Notes: generated by a model from the letters alone, not told the origin. Counted from the first letter of the stretch, positions 17,089-26,134 are shown. The stretch is DNA of 64,000 nucleotides from Paenibacillus sinopodophylli (GCF_005930355.1 NZ_VDBO01000002.1:310001-374000), one strand, 5' to 3'. Numbers and translations: made by a program.

Positions 17089-19674
17089 ATGAACCGCCGT
17101 CCGTTGCTTTGGTTTGCAATTTGTTATGTGGCTGGAAGCGCCGCGGCTGCAGGTTTGGACAGCCGCGGCGTGCTTCTGGCGGCCGGCGCCGCTGCCCTGC
17201 TGGCGCTAGCTGCCGTGCTGTGCAGGCTGGCGAGCTGGCAGCTCGCGGCAGCCTGCGCGCTTGCAGTGGGCCTTGCTGCGGGTCACCGCTTGTGGGCAGA
17301 TGCCCGCAATGTGACCGAACTGCCGGCCCTGCTTGCCGCCGCCGAGGCGGATGGTCCGCGAGCCGCTTATGCGGCGGAAGCGGAAGGGGTCATTGTGTCG
17401 GCGGTGGAGGTCGACGGCGACCGCGTTATATTCCGCGTTGCGGCGAGCCGCATTCGCGTAGGTGGAGACGGCGCAGCGCTTGCGGTGCGCGAGCGATTGA
17501 TCGTGCATGTCAGGCTGGCGGAGCAGCCTGAGCAATTGGCCGCCGCGGCATGGCAGCGCGGCGACCTGGTGCACTTGGCCGGCGAGCTGACGCGCCCAGC
17601 CGTCGCCACCAATCGCGGCGGCTTCGACTACCGCCGCTACCTCAGCAGCCAGAGAATCCACTGGCTGCTCAAAGTGCAGGGCACCGCCGCCGTCGAAGCG
17701 GCGCCGGGCCCCACATGGACCGCGGCCGCTATGCTCGGCCGCGTCGACAGCGCTCGCGACTATCTCGGCGAGCGGATGGATGCGCAGTACCCGTCCTCAC
17801 AGTCCGGCTACATGAAAGGTCTCGTCCTCGGTATACGCGAGGATCTCGACCCTGAGCAATTCCAGCAATTCTCGCGGCTAGGCTTGACGCATATATTGGC
17901 CATCTCCGGACTCCATGTCGCGGTTTTTTTGTACGCAATGGGTGGTCTGCTTCGTTTCGCCCGCGTAAGCCGTGAGCGAATTTTGCTGGTGCTTATGCTT
18001 GCCGTGCCGATGTACGTTCTGCTTGCGGGTGCATCGCCGTCTGTGGTCCGCGCAGGGCTGATGTCGGTACTCGGCTTGCTGGCAGCACGCATGGGCAAGC
18101 TCAAGGACGGTATGCATCTGCTCGCAGCGGCTGCTGTACTTATGCTTGTATACGACCCCTTCTTTATCGAAAATGTAAGCTTTCAGCTTTCATTTATTGT
18201 CACCATCGGCTTAATTATCGGTGTCCAGCCTGTACGCCAAGCACTTCCGCAGTGGCGCAGAGGTAAGTCGCTGCTCGACCTCTTTGCCGTTACGGTAGTT
18301 GCCCAGATTGTTTCGTTCCCCGTTTCGATTTATTACTTCAATCAGTTTCATCTGCTGTCTGTGGTTGCCAACTTTATACTTGTTCCCTTTATTAGCTTTA
18401 TTGTAATGCCACTCGGTGCAGCAGCGCTTTTGCTTGCAATTCCGTGGGAGCAAGGAGGGCTGCTGCTTGCTTATGCGTCTCATTATGCGAATGATTGGAC
18501 CTTTGCATTCGTTGACAGGCTTGCCCGAATAGATGCTCTCCGTACGATTTGGGCTACGCCGCCGCTGTGGTGGGTGGCGACATGGCTTTTCCTACTCGGA
18601 ATCACTTTTCGGCTAATTGGGCGAGGTTCAGAGCTGCGAAGGGCAGGTGAGGCTGCTGACAATACAGCAGACCAAGAAATGACAATGCCATTGGCGGTAG
18701 ATACAACCTATCAATTAGTTCTACATACGGGCAGAAGATCAAGCATGCGCTTATATGGATTGCTTCTTCTGATGTCGCTATTGCTGTTCTATGCCTATAA
18801 ACCGCAATGGTTCAATTCGCGGGGTGAAGTCAGCTTTATCGATGTTGGGCAAGGAGACGCGATTCATATTAGAACGCCAAGCGGAAAGCATATGCTGATT
18901 GACGGAGGAGGAACGCTCTCGTTTCGCAAGCCGGGTGAGGAGTGGCGTGAACGGAGCGATCCGTTCGAGGTTGGCCGCAAGGTGCTGGTCCCTCTGCTTA
19001 TGAAGAGAGGGGTACAAGAAATAGATCTGCTTGTCATTTCGCATTTGGACAGCGACCATATCCGCGGGTTAAAGGCTGTTCTGGAGTCGATTCCGGTGCG
19101 GAGCATATGGTGGAACGGCACGATCAAGGAAGCTGATGATGCGCGAGAGCTGCTGAAGCTTGGCATATCCCTAAATATCCCGATGTACCGGGTTCAAGCA
19201 GGAATCCAGCATCAATTGGACGCTGCCACCAAATTGAAAGTACTATGGCCCCCTGCTCTCGGAAATACGAATGAGTCGATAAAGCATCAAGAGGAGCAGA
19301 ATGAAAGCAGTGTGGTCATGACTGTTAAGCTCTATCAGTCCATCTTTGTATTCTCGGGAGATATTAATTCGGTAACGGAGCGTGGAATCATTCGGAATGA
19401 GCAAAGCAGCGGGTCGCTGGAAGAGAAGCAAGCACCAGCAGCTATCCTAAAAGTAGCGCATCATGGCAGCCGATTTTCTACCAGTGAGGAATGGCTATCT
19501 TACTGGAGACCGATTGGAGCAGTCGCTTCAGTAGGCGCATCGAACACGTATGGTCATCCCAATCCTGAAGTGCTGGCCAAGCTCGCCAAATGGAGGACAA
19601 AGGTTTGGCGTACAGATGTAGACGGAGAGGTTGGCTTTCATGTATCGGAAACCGGATTATTTGTGTCCGACTAA
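17089..19674 (+). CDS. comEC: ComEC/Rec2, DNA uptake channel
   Basis: An 861-residue polytopic membrane protein that forms the channel for single-stranded DNA entry in transformation. The N-terminus has two or three hydrophobic helices and a DUF4131-type extracellular domain (to ~230). The Competence domain follows with many transmembrane helices from GLVLGIREDLDPEQFQQFSR to about 520. The C-terminal metallo-beta-lactamase-like nuclease domain includes FIDVGQGDAIHIRTPSG, DGGGT, VISHLDSDHIRGLK (near 650) and LKVAHHGSRFSTSEEW. The first third is far GC-richer than the rest (line 17161-17220 counts 47 G/C of 60, against 26 of 60 at 19261-19320). AGAGAGGGGGACTCTGCA precedes the ATG. Confidence 0.96.
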   Translation: MNRRPLLWFAICYVAGSAAAAGLDSRGVLLAAGAAALLALAAVLCRLASWQLAAACALAVGLAAGHRLWADARNVTELPALLAAAEADGPRAAYAAEAEGVIVSAVEVDGDRVIFRVAASRIRVGGDGAALAVRERLIVHVRLAEQPEQLAAAAWQRGDLVHLAGELTRPAVATNRGGFDYRRYLSSQRIHWLLKVQGTAAVEAAPGPTWTAAAMLGRVDSARDYLGERMDAQYPSSQSGYMKGLVLGIREDLDPEQFQQFSRLGLTHILAISGLHVAVFLYAMGGLLRFARVSRERILLVLMLAVPMYVLLAGASPSVVRAGLMSVLGLLAARMGKLKDGMHLLAAAAVLMLVYDPFFIENVSFQLSFIVTIGLIIGVQPVRQALPQWRRGKSLLDLFAVTVVAQIVSFPVSIYYFNQFHLLSVVANFILVPFISFIVMPLGAAALLLAIPWEQGGLLLAYASHYANDWTFAFVDRLARIDALRTIWATPPLWWVATWLFLLGITFRLIGRGSELRRAGEAADNTADQEMTMPLAVDTTYQLVLHTGRRSSMRLYGLLLLMSLLLFYAYKPQWFNSRGEVSFIDVGQGDAIHIRTPSGKHMLIDGGGTLSFRKPGEEWRERSDPFEVGRKVLVPLLMKRGVQEIDLLVISHLDSDHIRGLKAVLESIPVRSIWWNGTIKEADDARELLKLGISLNIPMYRVQAGIQHQLDAATKLKVLWPPALGNTNESIKHQEEQNESSVVMTVKLYQSIFVFSGDINSVTERGIIRNEQSSGSLEEKQAPAAILKVAHHGSRFSTSEEWLSYWRPIGAVASVGASNTYGHPNPEVLAKLAKWRTKVWRTDVDGEVGFHVSETGLFVSD

Positions 19675-20009
19675 CATAATCAGCTTTGGTAACATTCGTG
19701 AGGTTGCACAAACGACTCATTCAGGTATACATTAATGAATATTGTTTTTCTCTTTCATAGGAATGGAATGTTTGAGGATCGATAGGGTGCTAGATTCCGC
19801 ATGGCAGTATTCCAAGCCTATCTATATACGGAGTACTAGAAATTTGGTATCCTTTAATGTGGAGTTTAAGTGGATGTTTCAGAATGGGGGAGCATTCGTT
19901 AAGGCTGAACTGCAATACTCATAAATTGATACTAATAGATTCCATTCGAGGATATAAATGATAATGGAAAATGTTACTTAAAAAAATAAAGTCATTTTTC
20001 TAACTAATC
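19675..20009. other. AT-rich intergenic region, no gene supported
   Basis: About 335 bases after comEC without a convincing terminator, RNA or gene. The 60-codon frame at 19742-19924 (TTG start) has no ribosome site and no recognisable sequence. The region ends with the ECF promoter of the next operon. Confidence 0.5.
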
Positions 20010-20036
20010 TGCAACTTTTACCGCAACCCGTTCGTC
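20010..20036 (+). promoter_or_regulatory. ECF-type promoter of the sigma/anti-sigma operon
   Basis: TGCAAC at 20010-20015, a 17-base spacer beginning TTTTACC, and CGTC at 20033-20036. This fits the -35 AAC plus -10 CGTC pattern of ECF sigma promoters and lies 30 bases before an ECF sigma gene, suggesting autoregulation. Confidence 0.65.
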
Positions 20037-20065
20037 AGAATGGTTGCAAGAGAGGGGGATCCTTC

Positions 20066-20614
20066 GTGGTGGAGCCAGAGCTCATAAGAGCCGCTCAGTC
20101 GGGAGATCGCGACGCATTAATTACTCTATTGCGAGAGATTGAAACGCATGTTTATCGGACAGCCTATTATATATTAAATAATGAACAGGATGCGCTTGAT
20201 GCCGCTCAAGAAGCGCTCATACGCATTTATACCAAAATAGGCTCGTACGAGGAAAAAGCACAATTTAAGACATGGATTCAGCGTATTGTAACCAACATTT
20301 GCATTGATAAGTTTCGGAGAAATAAACCGACCGTCTCTATAGATGAGCACGACATGGTATTCCACGAAAAACAGAACGTGGAGGACGAGGTGATGTCTGC
20401 TTATGCTGTCAAAGACATTCAAGCTGCGATTGATAAGCTTCCTGAGCATCATCGCGCAGTAGTCGTCCTTCGATACTTGCAGGATTTCTCTTACAATGAA
20501 ATTGCAGATTCGCTTGATTTGCCGCTCAATACGGTGAAATCTTATTTGTTCAGAGCTAGGCAGCAGCTGCAGACGTTACTCCATGATTATCAGAAAGGTG
20601 GTGTCCGGGGATGA
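20066..20614 (+). CDS. ECF (extracytoplasmic function) sigma factor
   Basis: A 182-residue sigma-70 family factor with only regions 2 and 4. Region 2 covers LIRAAQSGDRDALITLLREI to EKAQFKTWIQRIVTNICIDKFRR, including the DALDAAQEALIRIY core-binding helix. Region 4 is IQAAIDKLPEHHRAVVVLRY with the helix-turn-helix YNEIADSLDLPLNTVKSYLFRARQQL. It should direct RNA polymerase to envelope-stress promoters. The start is GTG 20066 after AGAGGGGGATCCTTC. Its stop overlaps the anti-sigma gene by ATGA, the usual coupled arrangement. It resembles SigW/SigM-type factors but I cannot assign an orthologue. Confidence 0.93.
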   Translation: MVEPELIRAAQSGDRDALITLLREIETHVYRTAYYILNNEQDALDAAQEALIRIYTKIGSYEEKAQFKTWIQRIVTNICIDKFRRNKPTVSIDEHDMVFHEKQNVEDEVMSAYAVKDIQAAIDKLPEHHRAVVVLRYLQDFSYNEIADSLDLPLNTVKSYLFRARQQLQTLLHDYQKGGVRG

Positions 20615-21603
20615 ATTGTCAAGAGGTGATGGAACTAATGCAAAGACAGCTAGACGACGATCTCAGCGAAAGTGAGATTGAAGTCTTGATGAGCCATACG
20701 AGACAGTGTCCGGACTGTGCAGCTATGTTTGAGCGGCTGCAACTTCTATCCGCCGAGCTTACCAGTTTGCCGAAAGTAACGCCGAGCTACAGTTTGGTTG
20801 ATGCGATTATGCCGCAGTTAGAGCGGTTGGAATTGTTTGGCCATAAAGAGGAGGAGCAGCCTGTTGTCATACAGACTGAGCCTACTCCACGCCGTGCTAA
20901 GCGCGAGTGCAGATGGCCGTCCATACGCGTTGTGAGCGGCGTTGTTGCAGCAGGGATAGTGGCAGGGTTGTTTCTGGTGACGTATAAGCCGGATATTTCA
21001 CCTGATTTTGCTTCAATGAAAATTTCGATGAGCTCGTCCGATGACTCGGCTGCCAACTCGGCGCAGGAAGAGCCCAAGGCCTTTTCACTCAAGACATCCA
21101 AGGACGATGAGAGCAGTACACCGGCAGAAGTTACTACAGAAGCACTTGGTCTGGGTGACCAGAGGATGATGACTGAGTCAGAATCTCTTGACCAGAGCGA
21201 AGAAACAGATCAGAATGGGCAGCCATCTTCCGGCAGCAGCGGATTGGATCAGGAAAGCTCCAACTTAGACAATAAGGGACTTGCAGCGGGCGGTGCATCA
21301 GGGTCATCCGATGGATTCGCAGGGGAAGCTGCTGAAGGCGGGATTGTTGTAACAACGATATCCCCAGTTATTTCTCCAGATGGGAAATTTGCTGGCCATG
21401 CAGTAGGTTTCAAGCTTGAAATTATAGCGCAGGCTGACCAGAGCATTGTATTCACGGCACCTCGCAAAAATGGGGAGCTTATCAATTTGGTTTGGTCGGA
21501 GGACAGCGGTCTATTGACCTATGAGGTGCATGTCGAGAATGGTGCTACCGAGAAGTACGAGATTGACCTTGCGACGCTTACGGAGAAGAAAGCAGCGTAT
21601 TAA
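20611..21603 (+). CDS. membrane anti-sigma factor with zinc finger
   Basis: A 330-residue single-pass membrane protein expected to hold the upstream ECF sigma factor inactive. The cytoplasmic zf-HC2/ZAS domain is MNCQEVMELMQRQLDDDLSE followed by SHTRQCPDCAAMF, with His29, Cys33 and Cys36 in the HxxxCxxC zinc motif. The transmembrane helix is VVSGVVAAGIVAGLFLV (about 107-123). The outer part is a Ser/Glu/Asp-rich linker (130-240) followed by a small C-terminal beta-rich domain with VVTTISPVISPDGKFAGHAV. Release probably depends on regulated proteolysis, as for other ZAS anti-sigmas. An ATGA overlap couples it to the sigma gene. Confidence 0.9.
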   Translation: MNCQEVMELMQRQLDDDLSESEIEVLMSHTRQCPDCAAMFERLQLLSAELTSLPKVTPSYSLVDAIMPQLERLELFGHKEEEQPVVIQTEPTPRRAKRECRWPSIRVVSGVVAAGIVAGLFLVTYKPDISPDFASMKISMSSSDDSAANSAQEEPKAFSLKTSKDDESSTPAEVTTEALGLGDQRMMTESESLDQSEETDQNGQPSSGSSGLDQESSNLDNKGLAAGGASGSSDGFAGEAAEGGIVVTTISPVISPDGKFAGHAVGFKLEIIAQADQSIVFTAPRKNGELINLVWSEDSGLLTYEVHVENGATEKYEIDLATLTEKKAAY

Positions 21604-21695
21604 TTAGGATTGCTGCAAATGATTTGTTGTTTTTTATAAGGAGTACGCACACATTCTTCCGCTTATGCGTATAGTATGAGCAGAGTGAGTGTCTG

Positions 21696-21810
21696 CGACG
21701 AAGCCATAACGTCGTATGACCATCCGCAGGGCGGTACCATGGACCTGCCTGCGAATGTTTATATAGATGTTCGGCAAAGGGATGAAGCCTATAGACGGCT
21801 CATCCCTTTG
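21696..21810. other. three consecutive hairpins between anti-sigma gene and holA
   Basis: Hairpin 1 is CGACG/CGTCG (21696-21714), hairpin 2 is CGCAGG/CCTGCG (21725-21753), and hairpin 3 pairs CAAAGGGATGAAGCC with GGCTCATCCCTTTG (21775-21810, one bulged A). Hairpin 3 may terminate the anti-sigma transcript but lacks a T-run. No known riboswitch class is recognised. Confidence 0.45.
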
Positions 21811-21849
21811 TTGGCGTTTACAAGTACATATGGGCCGTGAGGTGAGGGC

Positions 21850-22884
21850 ATGGATGCGAAGGAAGCATTAAAGGAAATAAAGGGAGGTCGGTTTCGGCCG
21901 ATTTATGTGCTGTATGGCAAGGATCGTTATCGTCTGCAGCAATTTATCAACGTACTAACAGAAGCTATGTTTACCGCAGATGAACGCGAACTGGGCATGG
22001 TGAAGTTCGATACCGCGGAAACGTCGATTGAAGAGGCTGTTCTAGAAGCGGAAACCTCGCCCTTCTTTGTGGAGCGTAAGCTTATATTAATTCGTGACGC
22101 AACCCTGCTGTGTGCCGGAGGCAAGGAAGGCGGCAAGCTGGAGCACAAGCCCGAGAAGCTGATTCAGTACATGGAATATCCGTCAGAGACGTCGGTTATC
22201 GTTTTTTCTGTGAATGCAGAGAAGCTGGACGAGCGCCGCAAGCTCGTGAAAACGTTGAAGGAACGTAATAGCTTGATCCCATTTCCTGAGCTGGATGCAG
22301 CCCAATTGAAGCAGTGGATGATGAAACGGGCTGCTGACCAGGGCAGAACGCTTTCGTCAGACGCTGCAGACCTGCTTCTCTCGCGTGCTGGCGCTAATAT
22401 GCAGCAGCTGTCGCAAGAGGTGGATAAGCTTTGTTTGCATGCAGGCTCAGGAGGTACAATCGACGTGGAGACAGCAGCACTTATGACTGCTGCAACGGTA
22501 GAAGAGGATGTTTTTGCGCTTATAGACGCGATAGCTGAGCTGCGGATAGATAAGGCGATTCGGCTATACAGAGAGCTGCTTGTAAGGCGCGAAGAGCCAA
22601 TCAAGATTGCAGCATTAATCGCGAGGCAGCTTAGAATCATGCTTCAAATCAAGGAGTTGGAGCAGCACCAGTATTCTCCACAGCAAATGGCAGGTCAATT
22701 GGGACTCCATCCGTATGCGGTCAAGCTGGCAGCAGAGAAGAGTCGCAAATTTCAAGTGCCAAGACTAGGCAGGCTGCTTGCTTCGCTTGCGGAGCTGGAT
22801 TATCAGATGAAGACGGGTGCAATCGACAAAACGCTCGGTTTAGAATTATATTTGCTTTCACTTAGCATGGAAAAAGGCGCTTAG
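21850..22884 (+). CDS. holA: DNA polymerase III delta subunit
   Basis: A 344-residue clamp-loader subunit that opens the beta sliding clamp as part of the DnaX complex. The N-terminal AAA-like domain shows FRPIYVLYGKDRYRLQQFIN and later ETSPFFVERKLILIRDA. The middle has KAEKLDERRKLVK-type Lys/Arg-rich strands and LLSRAGANMQQLSQEVDKLC. The C-terminal collar domain contains EEPIKIAALIARQLRIMLQI and LDYQMKTGAIDKTLGLELYL. Position between the competence locus and rpsT matches B. subtilis yqeN (holA). GAGGTGAGGGC precedes the ATG. The stop lies in a weak palindrome (GGAAAAA ... TTTTTCC) that may act in termination. Confidence 0.95.
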   Translation: MDAKEALKEIKGGRFRPIYVLYGKDRYRLQQFINVLTEAMFTADERELGMVKFDTAETSIEEAVLEAETSPFFVERKLILIRDATLLCAGGKEGGKLEHKPEKLIQYMEYPSETSVIVFSVNAEKLDERRKLVKTLKERNSLIPFPELDAAQLKQWMMKRAADQGRTLSSDAADLLLSRAGANMQQLSQEVDKLCLHAGSGGTIDVETAALMTAATVEEDVFALIDAIAELRIDKAIRLYRELLVRREEPIKIAALIARQLRIMLQIKELEQHQYSPQQMAGQLGLHPYAVKLAAEKSRKFQVPRLGRLLASLAELDYQMKTGAIDKTLGLELYLLSLSMEKGA

Positions 22885-22922
22885 CGTTTTTCCGTGCTTT
22901 TTATGGTTCAACTTGTATGGTT

Positions 22923-23055
22923 AAAGCACACATGCGCTTACAGCACACAAATAAAGGTTACTTGGCTGGTGTAAGAGCATATTTGCGCTAACAGCACCCG
23001 TTCGAACGCACTCCTACAATAATCTGATCCCAAAAGCGCACATGAATGCTTGTAC
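22923..23055. repeat. degenerate repeat between holA and rpsT
   Basis: Two related units, AAGCACACATGCGCTTACAG ending at 22946 with CAC, and AGAGCATATTTGCGCTAACA ending at 22997, recur with a 51-base period. A third, more diverged unit (AAAGCGCACATGAATGCTTG) lies near 23033-23052. This fills most of the 295-base gap between convergent genes, which holds no gene. Confidence 0.55.
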
Positions 23056-23093
23056 CTACCGTTTTAAGCTTCGCATAATATCCTAATCAAATA

Positions 23094-23132
23094 AAAAAGC
23101 CTCACTGCCCGGTAAAGAGCAGTGAGGCTTTC
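23094..23132 (-). terminator. terminator of rpsT
   Basis: AAAGCCTCACTGC pairs with GCAGTGAGGCTTT, and the minus strand ends in a run of Ts, 48 bases after the rpsT stop. Confidence 0.92.
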
Positions 23133-23179
23133 ATGTTCCAAACGACGATGAACCATCGTCGTTTAGTCCGATGTCGTGC

Positions 23180-23452
23180 TTACGCTTGAGCCGAAAGGGC
23201 ATTAAGTCGTTTAGCAAGACGAGATTTTTTGCGGGAAGCCGCATTTTTATGAATCAGGCCTTTAGTTGCTGCTTTGTCCAACTTTTTCGTTGCAGCGATA
23301 AGAGCTGCTTTAGCAGCATCTACATCAGTGCCAGCGATAGCTTGGTCAGCAGATTTAACGGCCGAACGAAGTGCGGATTTTTGTGATGCATTCAAAGCAC
23401 GACGCTTTTCACTTGTTTTAACGCGTTTAATCGCGGATTTAATATTTGGCAT
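23180..23452 (-). CDS. rpsT: 30S ribosomal protein S20
   Basis: A 90-residue basic protein of the small subunit body that binds 16S rRNA. It starts [20 protein letters not shown], continues with the helical Ala/Lys-rich core ([16 protein letters not shown]) and ends with [20 protein letters not shown], all typical of bS20. A start 9 bases further upstream is possible in frame, but the ATG at 23452 follows AGGAGGTGAATTCC and gives the family N-terminus. It is transcribed opposite to its neighbours, as in B. subtilis, and ends at its own terminator. Confidence 0.98.
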   Translation of the reverse strand: MPNIKSAIKRVKTSEKRRALNASQKSALRSAVKSADQAIAGTDVDAAKAALIAATKKLDKAATKGLIHKNAASRKKSRLAKRLNALSAQA

Positions 23453-23604
23453 GGAATTCACCTCCTAAACTATTTACAAAGGTTTATAGACATAATAAAC
23501 CTAGACAACACAACTTAAAATATATTATCATGCCAATGCTCAAAAAGCAATAGCGCCACCAGCTTCCTTGAAACAAGCCTCGGCTGCAACCTGGTACGTT
23601 TGCT

Positions 23605-23635
23605 GCGTATGAAAATAAGCCAATTGCAAACAATA
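23605..23635 (+). promoter_or_regulatory. forespore (sigma-F/G) type promoter of gpr
   Basis: GCGTA (23605-23609), a 16-base spacer, and GCAAACAATA (23626-23635) fit the sigma-F pattern GywTA-N16-GgnrAnAnTr with one mismatch in each box. gpr is forespore-controlled in B. subtilis, which makes the match meaningful. Confidence 0.5.
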
Positions 23636-23670
23636 TTCGTTAGAACATGCGCTTGAAGGGAGAATGAGCA

Positions 23671-24678
23671 GTGGAGAAGGAGCTTGACCTGCAGAAATAC
23701 AATGTGAGAACGGATTTGGCGCTCGAAGCGAAAGAGATGGCAGAGGCACCGAACGGGGGGCCGATACCTGGTATTCAATCCGAGACGACAGAGGATGATG
23801 GCATCACGATAACGCAGCTTCATGTGCAGAACGAGCAGGGCTCAGCGGCAATCGGCAAGATGCAGGGTCACTACGTTACGCTGGAGGTGCCGGGTCTGCG
23901 CAGCGGCGATACAGGGCTTCAGGATCGTGTTGCTACGCAGTTCGCGAAGCATTTCGAAGCTTTTCTCGAGAGGCTGTCCATTAGCAAAAACGCACGCGTG
24001 CTGATCGTAGGCTTGGGAAACTGGAATGTGACGCCTGATGCGCTTGGACCAATAGTGGTGGAGAACGTGATGGTCACTCGGCACTATTTTGAGCTAATGC
24101 CTGATCAAGTTGCACCTGGCTATCGTCCTGTAAGTGCGGTTGCGCCTGGCGTGCTCGGCATTACGGGAATTGAGTCCAGTGAAATTGTTCATGGCATAGT
24201 GGAGAAAACAAAGCCTGATCTAATCATCGCTATCGATGCGCTCGCTTCCAAGGCAGTAGAGCGAGTTAATACGACGATACAAATCGCCGATACGGGTATT
24301 CATCCGGGATCAGGCATAGGCAACAAGCGAAAAGGCTTGACGAAAGAAATATTAGGGGTGCCCGTCATTGCGATCGGGGTGCCCACTGTCGTATATGCTT
24401 CGACCATCGTCAATAACACGCTCGAGATGATGAGCAGCCATTTCAACAAACAGAATGCGAACTCCGACCACATTCTTGGGTTAGTTAACCAAATGGAGGA
24501 GAACGAGCGGCTGCAGCTTGTGAGAGAAGTGCTGAGCCCGCTTGGTCATGATCTCCTGGTCACGCCCAAAGAAATTGATGAGTTCATTGAAGATATAGCG
24601 AATATTATTGCCAGCGGATTGAATGCTTCCTTACATGAGGCTGTCGATTCAAGCAACGTAGCTGCGTATACACATTAA
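23671..24678 (+). CDS. gpr: GPR germination protease
   Basis: A 335-residue aspartic-type endopeptidase that degrades small acid-soluble spore proteins (SASPs) when spores germinate. It is made in the forespore as a zymogen; the N-terminal ~17 residues ([19 protein letters not shown]) resemble both the propeptide and the SASP cleavage region. Family landmarks are [53 protein letters not shown] and [18 protein letters not shown]. The start is GTG 23671 after AAGGGAGAATGAGCA. Next to rpsT and spoIIP exactly as in B. subtilis. Confidence 0.97.
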   Translation: MEKELDLQKYNVRTDLALEAKEMAEAPNGGPIPGIQSETTEDDGITITQLHVQNEQGSAAIGKMQGHYVTLEVPGLRSGDTGLQDRVATQFAKHFEAFLERLSISKNARVLIVGLGNWNVTPDALGPIVVENVMVTRHYFELMPDQVAPGYRPVSAVAPGVLGITGIESSEIVHGIVEKTKPDLIIAIDALASKAVERVNTTIQIADTGIHPGSGIGNKRKGLTKEILGVPVIAIGVPTVVYASTIVNNTLEMMSSHFNKQNANSDHILGLVNQMEENERLQLVREVLSPLGHDLLVTPKEIDEFIEDIANIIASGLNASLHEAVDSSNVAAYTH

Positions 24679-24691
24679 AAGTTATTGATAC

Positions 24692-24736
24692 GGGTTATTC
24701 CAATTGGCTGAGCAGCCAGTGGGATAACCTTTTTTT
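24692..24736 (+). terminator. terminator after gpr
   Basis: GGTTATTCCAATTGGCTG pairs with CAGCCAGTGGGATAACC through an interrupted stem, followed by seven Ts. Confidence 0.88.
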
Positions 24737-24793
24737 GTAGATGAGCGCAACTCTATGAGCTCTATGACTTTAAAATCTTTTCTATGTTTTGCC

Positions 24794-24823
24794 GTTCTAT
24801 GAACAAGGTGCGGCTCATAGATT
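24794..24823 (+). promoter_or_regulatory. possible sigma-E promoter of spoIIP
   Basis: CATAGATT (24816-24823) resembles the sigma-E -10, with GTTCTAT 15 bases upstream as a weak -35. spoIIP is mother-cell (sigma-E) controlled in B. subtilis. The -35 match is poor. Confidence 0.3.
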
Positions 24824-24871
24824 AATAGTAACGAAAGCCATTGTTGCTAAGAAGCGGAGGTCATACAGCTT

Positions 24872-26134
24872 ATGAAACGAAAAATCATGCTGCTGGATAT
24901 AGGCAGAGAAAGTAAACGTGTGAGACAACTGCTCGTTACGGGACGTACGTTCGCGGTACTCTCTTTTTGCTCGATGGTGTTTTTTGTTCTACTTGGCGTT
25001 GCGGGGATAGCACATCAGCAAACGACCACCTCACCTGTTAATTCAATGAAAGGATTCGCTGCGGCTGTATCCAGTGGGTTCTTTGGGGATATGCTAGAAA
25101 TGGAAATGCCTGCTTTCCAAAGCAGTCACGAAACAGAATCGTTCACTACGAAGCAGATAAGCGCCTTGCTTATGCGTGCATTGACGGATATCAATCCTGC
25201 GGATCCGATGAGCTTGCTTGCTGGTGAGCTGCCTGGTCTTAGCGCAAATGATGCTTTTCTCATACGCAGAGGTGTAGGGACGGATACAGCTATAGGGCCG
25301 GAAGATAATGCTCCGATTAGCCATGACCCATCAGACCCGCTTCACGAGGAAGGCCAGGCTGATGAGCCGACTGAGGGTAATGACCAAGGAGAGGGGCAAG
25401 AGCCTGATAAGCAGCCAGCAGCCACGGACAAGCCTGTTACACCTGCGGACGATGAAGGCGGCAAAGGAACGACTGGTAAAGCGAAGATAGCGTTTATCTA
25501 TCACTCTCACAATCGGGAGTCTTGGTATCCAGAACTGACTGATCAAACCAAGGACCCAAACTCTGCGACCAAAAACATTACGTTAGTTGGCAAAAGGCTT
25601 GCAGAAAAGCTGGAGGCGAACGGGGTAGGCGCTCAGCATTCTGACACGGATTATCCGACAGCGATTCAAAACTATAGATGGGAATTGTCATACAAATATT
25701 CGATGAAAACGGTCAAGGAAGCCATTGCCAGCAGTAAGGATTTGAAGTTCTTCTTTGATCTTCATCGTGACTCTCAAAAAAGAAAATACACGACTATTGA
25801 TATTAATGGCAAAAGCTACGCGCAGGTATATTTCATCATTGGACATAAAAATCCAAATTGGCAGAAGAATGAAGCATTTGCAACCCGCATTCATGAAGCG
25901 CTCGACAAAAAGTACCCAGGCATATCGCGCGGCATATGGGGGAAAACGGCAGCCTCCGGCAATGCGGAATACAATCAGTCATTAGCAGAGGATAATGTTC
26001 TGATTGAAGTTGGCGGAGTAGATAATACGCTTGAGGAATCCTATCGAACCGCAGATGCGCTGGCAGAAGTCATTGCGAATATTTATTGGGCAGACGAGAA
26101 GGCATCGGCAGTAAGCAAGGGCAAGGCAAGCTAA
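24872..26134 (+). CDS. spoIIP: stage II sporulation protein P
   Basis: A 420-residue membrane-anchored peptidoglycan amidase/endopeptidase that, with SpoIID and SpoIIM, thins septal wall and drives forespore engulfment. A transmembrane helix lies at about residues 27-48 (VLSFCSMVFFVLLGVAGIA). A long acidic, Pro/Glu/Asp-rich linker covers roughly 145-205. The catalytic domain begins at AFIYHSHNRESWYPEL, with FFFDLHRDSQKR and LIEVGGVDNTLEESYRTADA as further active-site motifs; the His and Glu residues are zinc-ligand candidates. GGAGGTCATACAGCTT precedes the ATG. Confidence 0.96.
   Translation: MKRKIMLLDIGRESKRVRQLLVTGRTFAVLSFCSMVFFVLLGVAGIAHQQTTTSPVNSMKGFAAAVSSGFFGDMLEMEMPAFQSSHETESFTTKQISALLMRALTDINPADPMSLLAGELPGLSANDAFLIRRGVGTDTAIGPEDNAPISHDPSDPLHEEGQADEPTEGNDQGEGQEPDKQPAATDKPVTPADDEGGKGTTGKAKIAFIYHSHNRESWYPELTDQTKDPNSATKNITLVGKRLAEKLEANGVGAQHSDTDYPTAIQNYRWELSYKYSMKTVKEAIASSKDLKFFFDLHRDSQKRKYTTIDINGKSYAQVYFIIGHKNPNWQKNEAFATRIHEALDKKYPGISRGIWGKTAASGNAEYNQSLAEDNVLIEVGGVDNTLEESYRTADALAEVIANIYWADEKASAVSKGKAS

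Noticed and set aside
19742..19924. 60-codon frame between comEC and the sigma gene
   Set aside because: TTG start, no ribosome site, composition unlike neighbouring genes.
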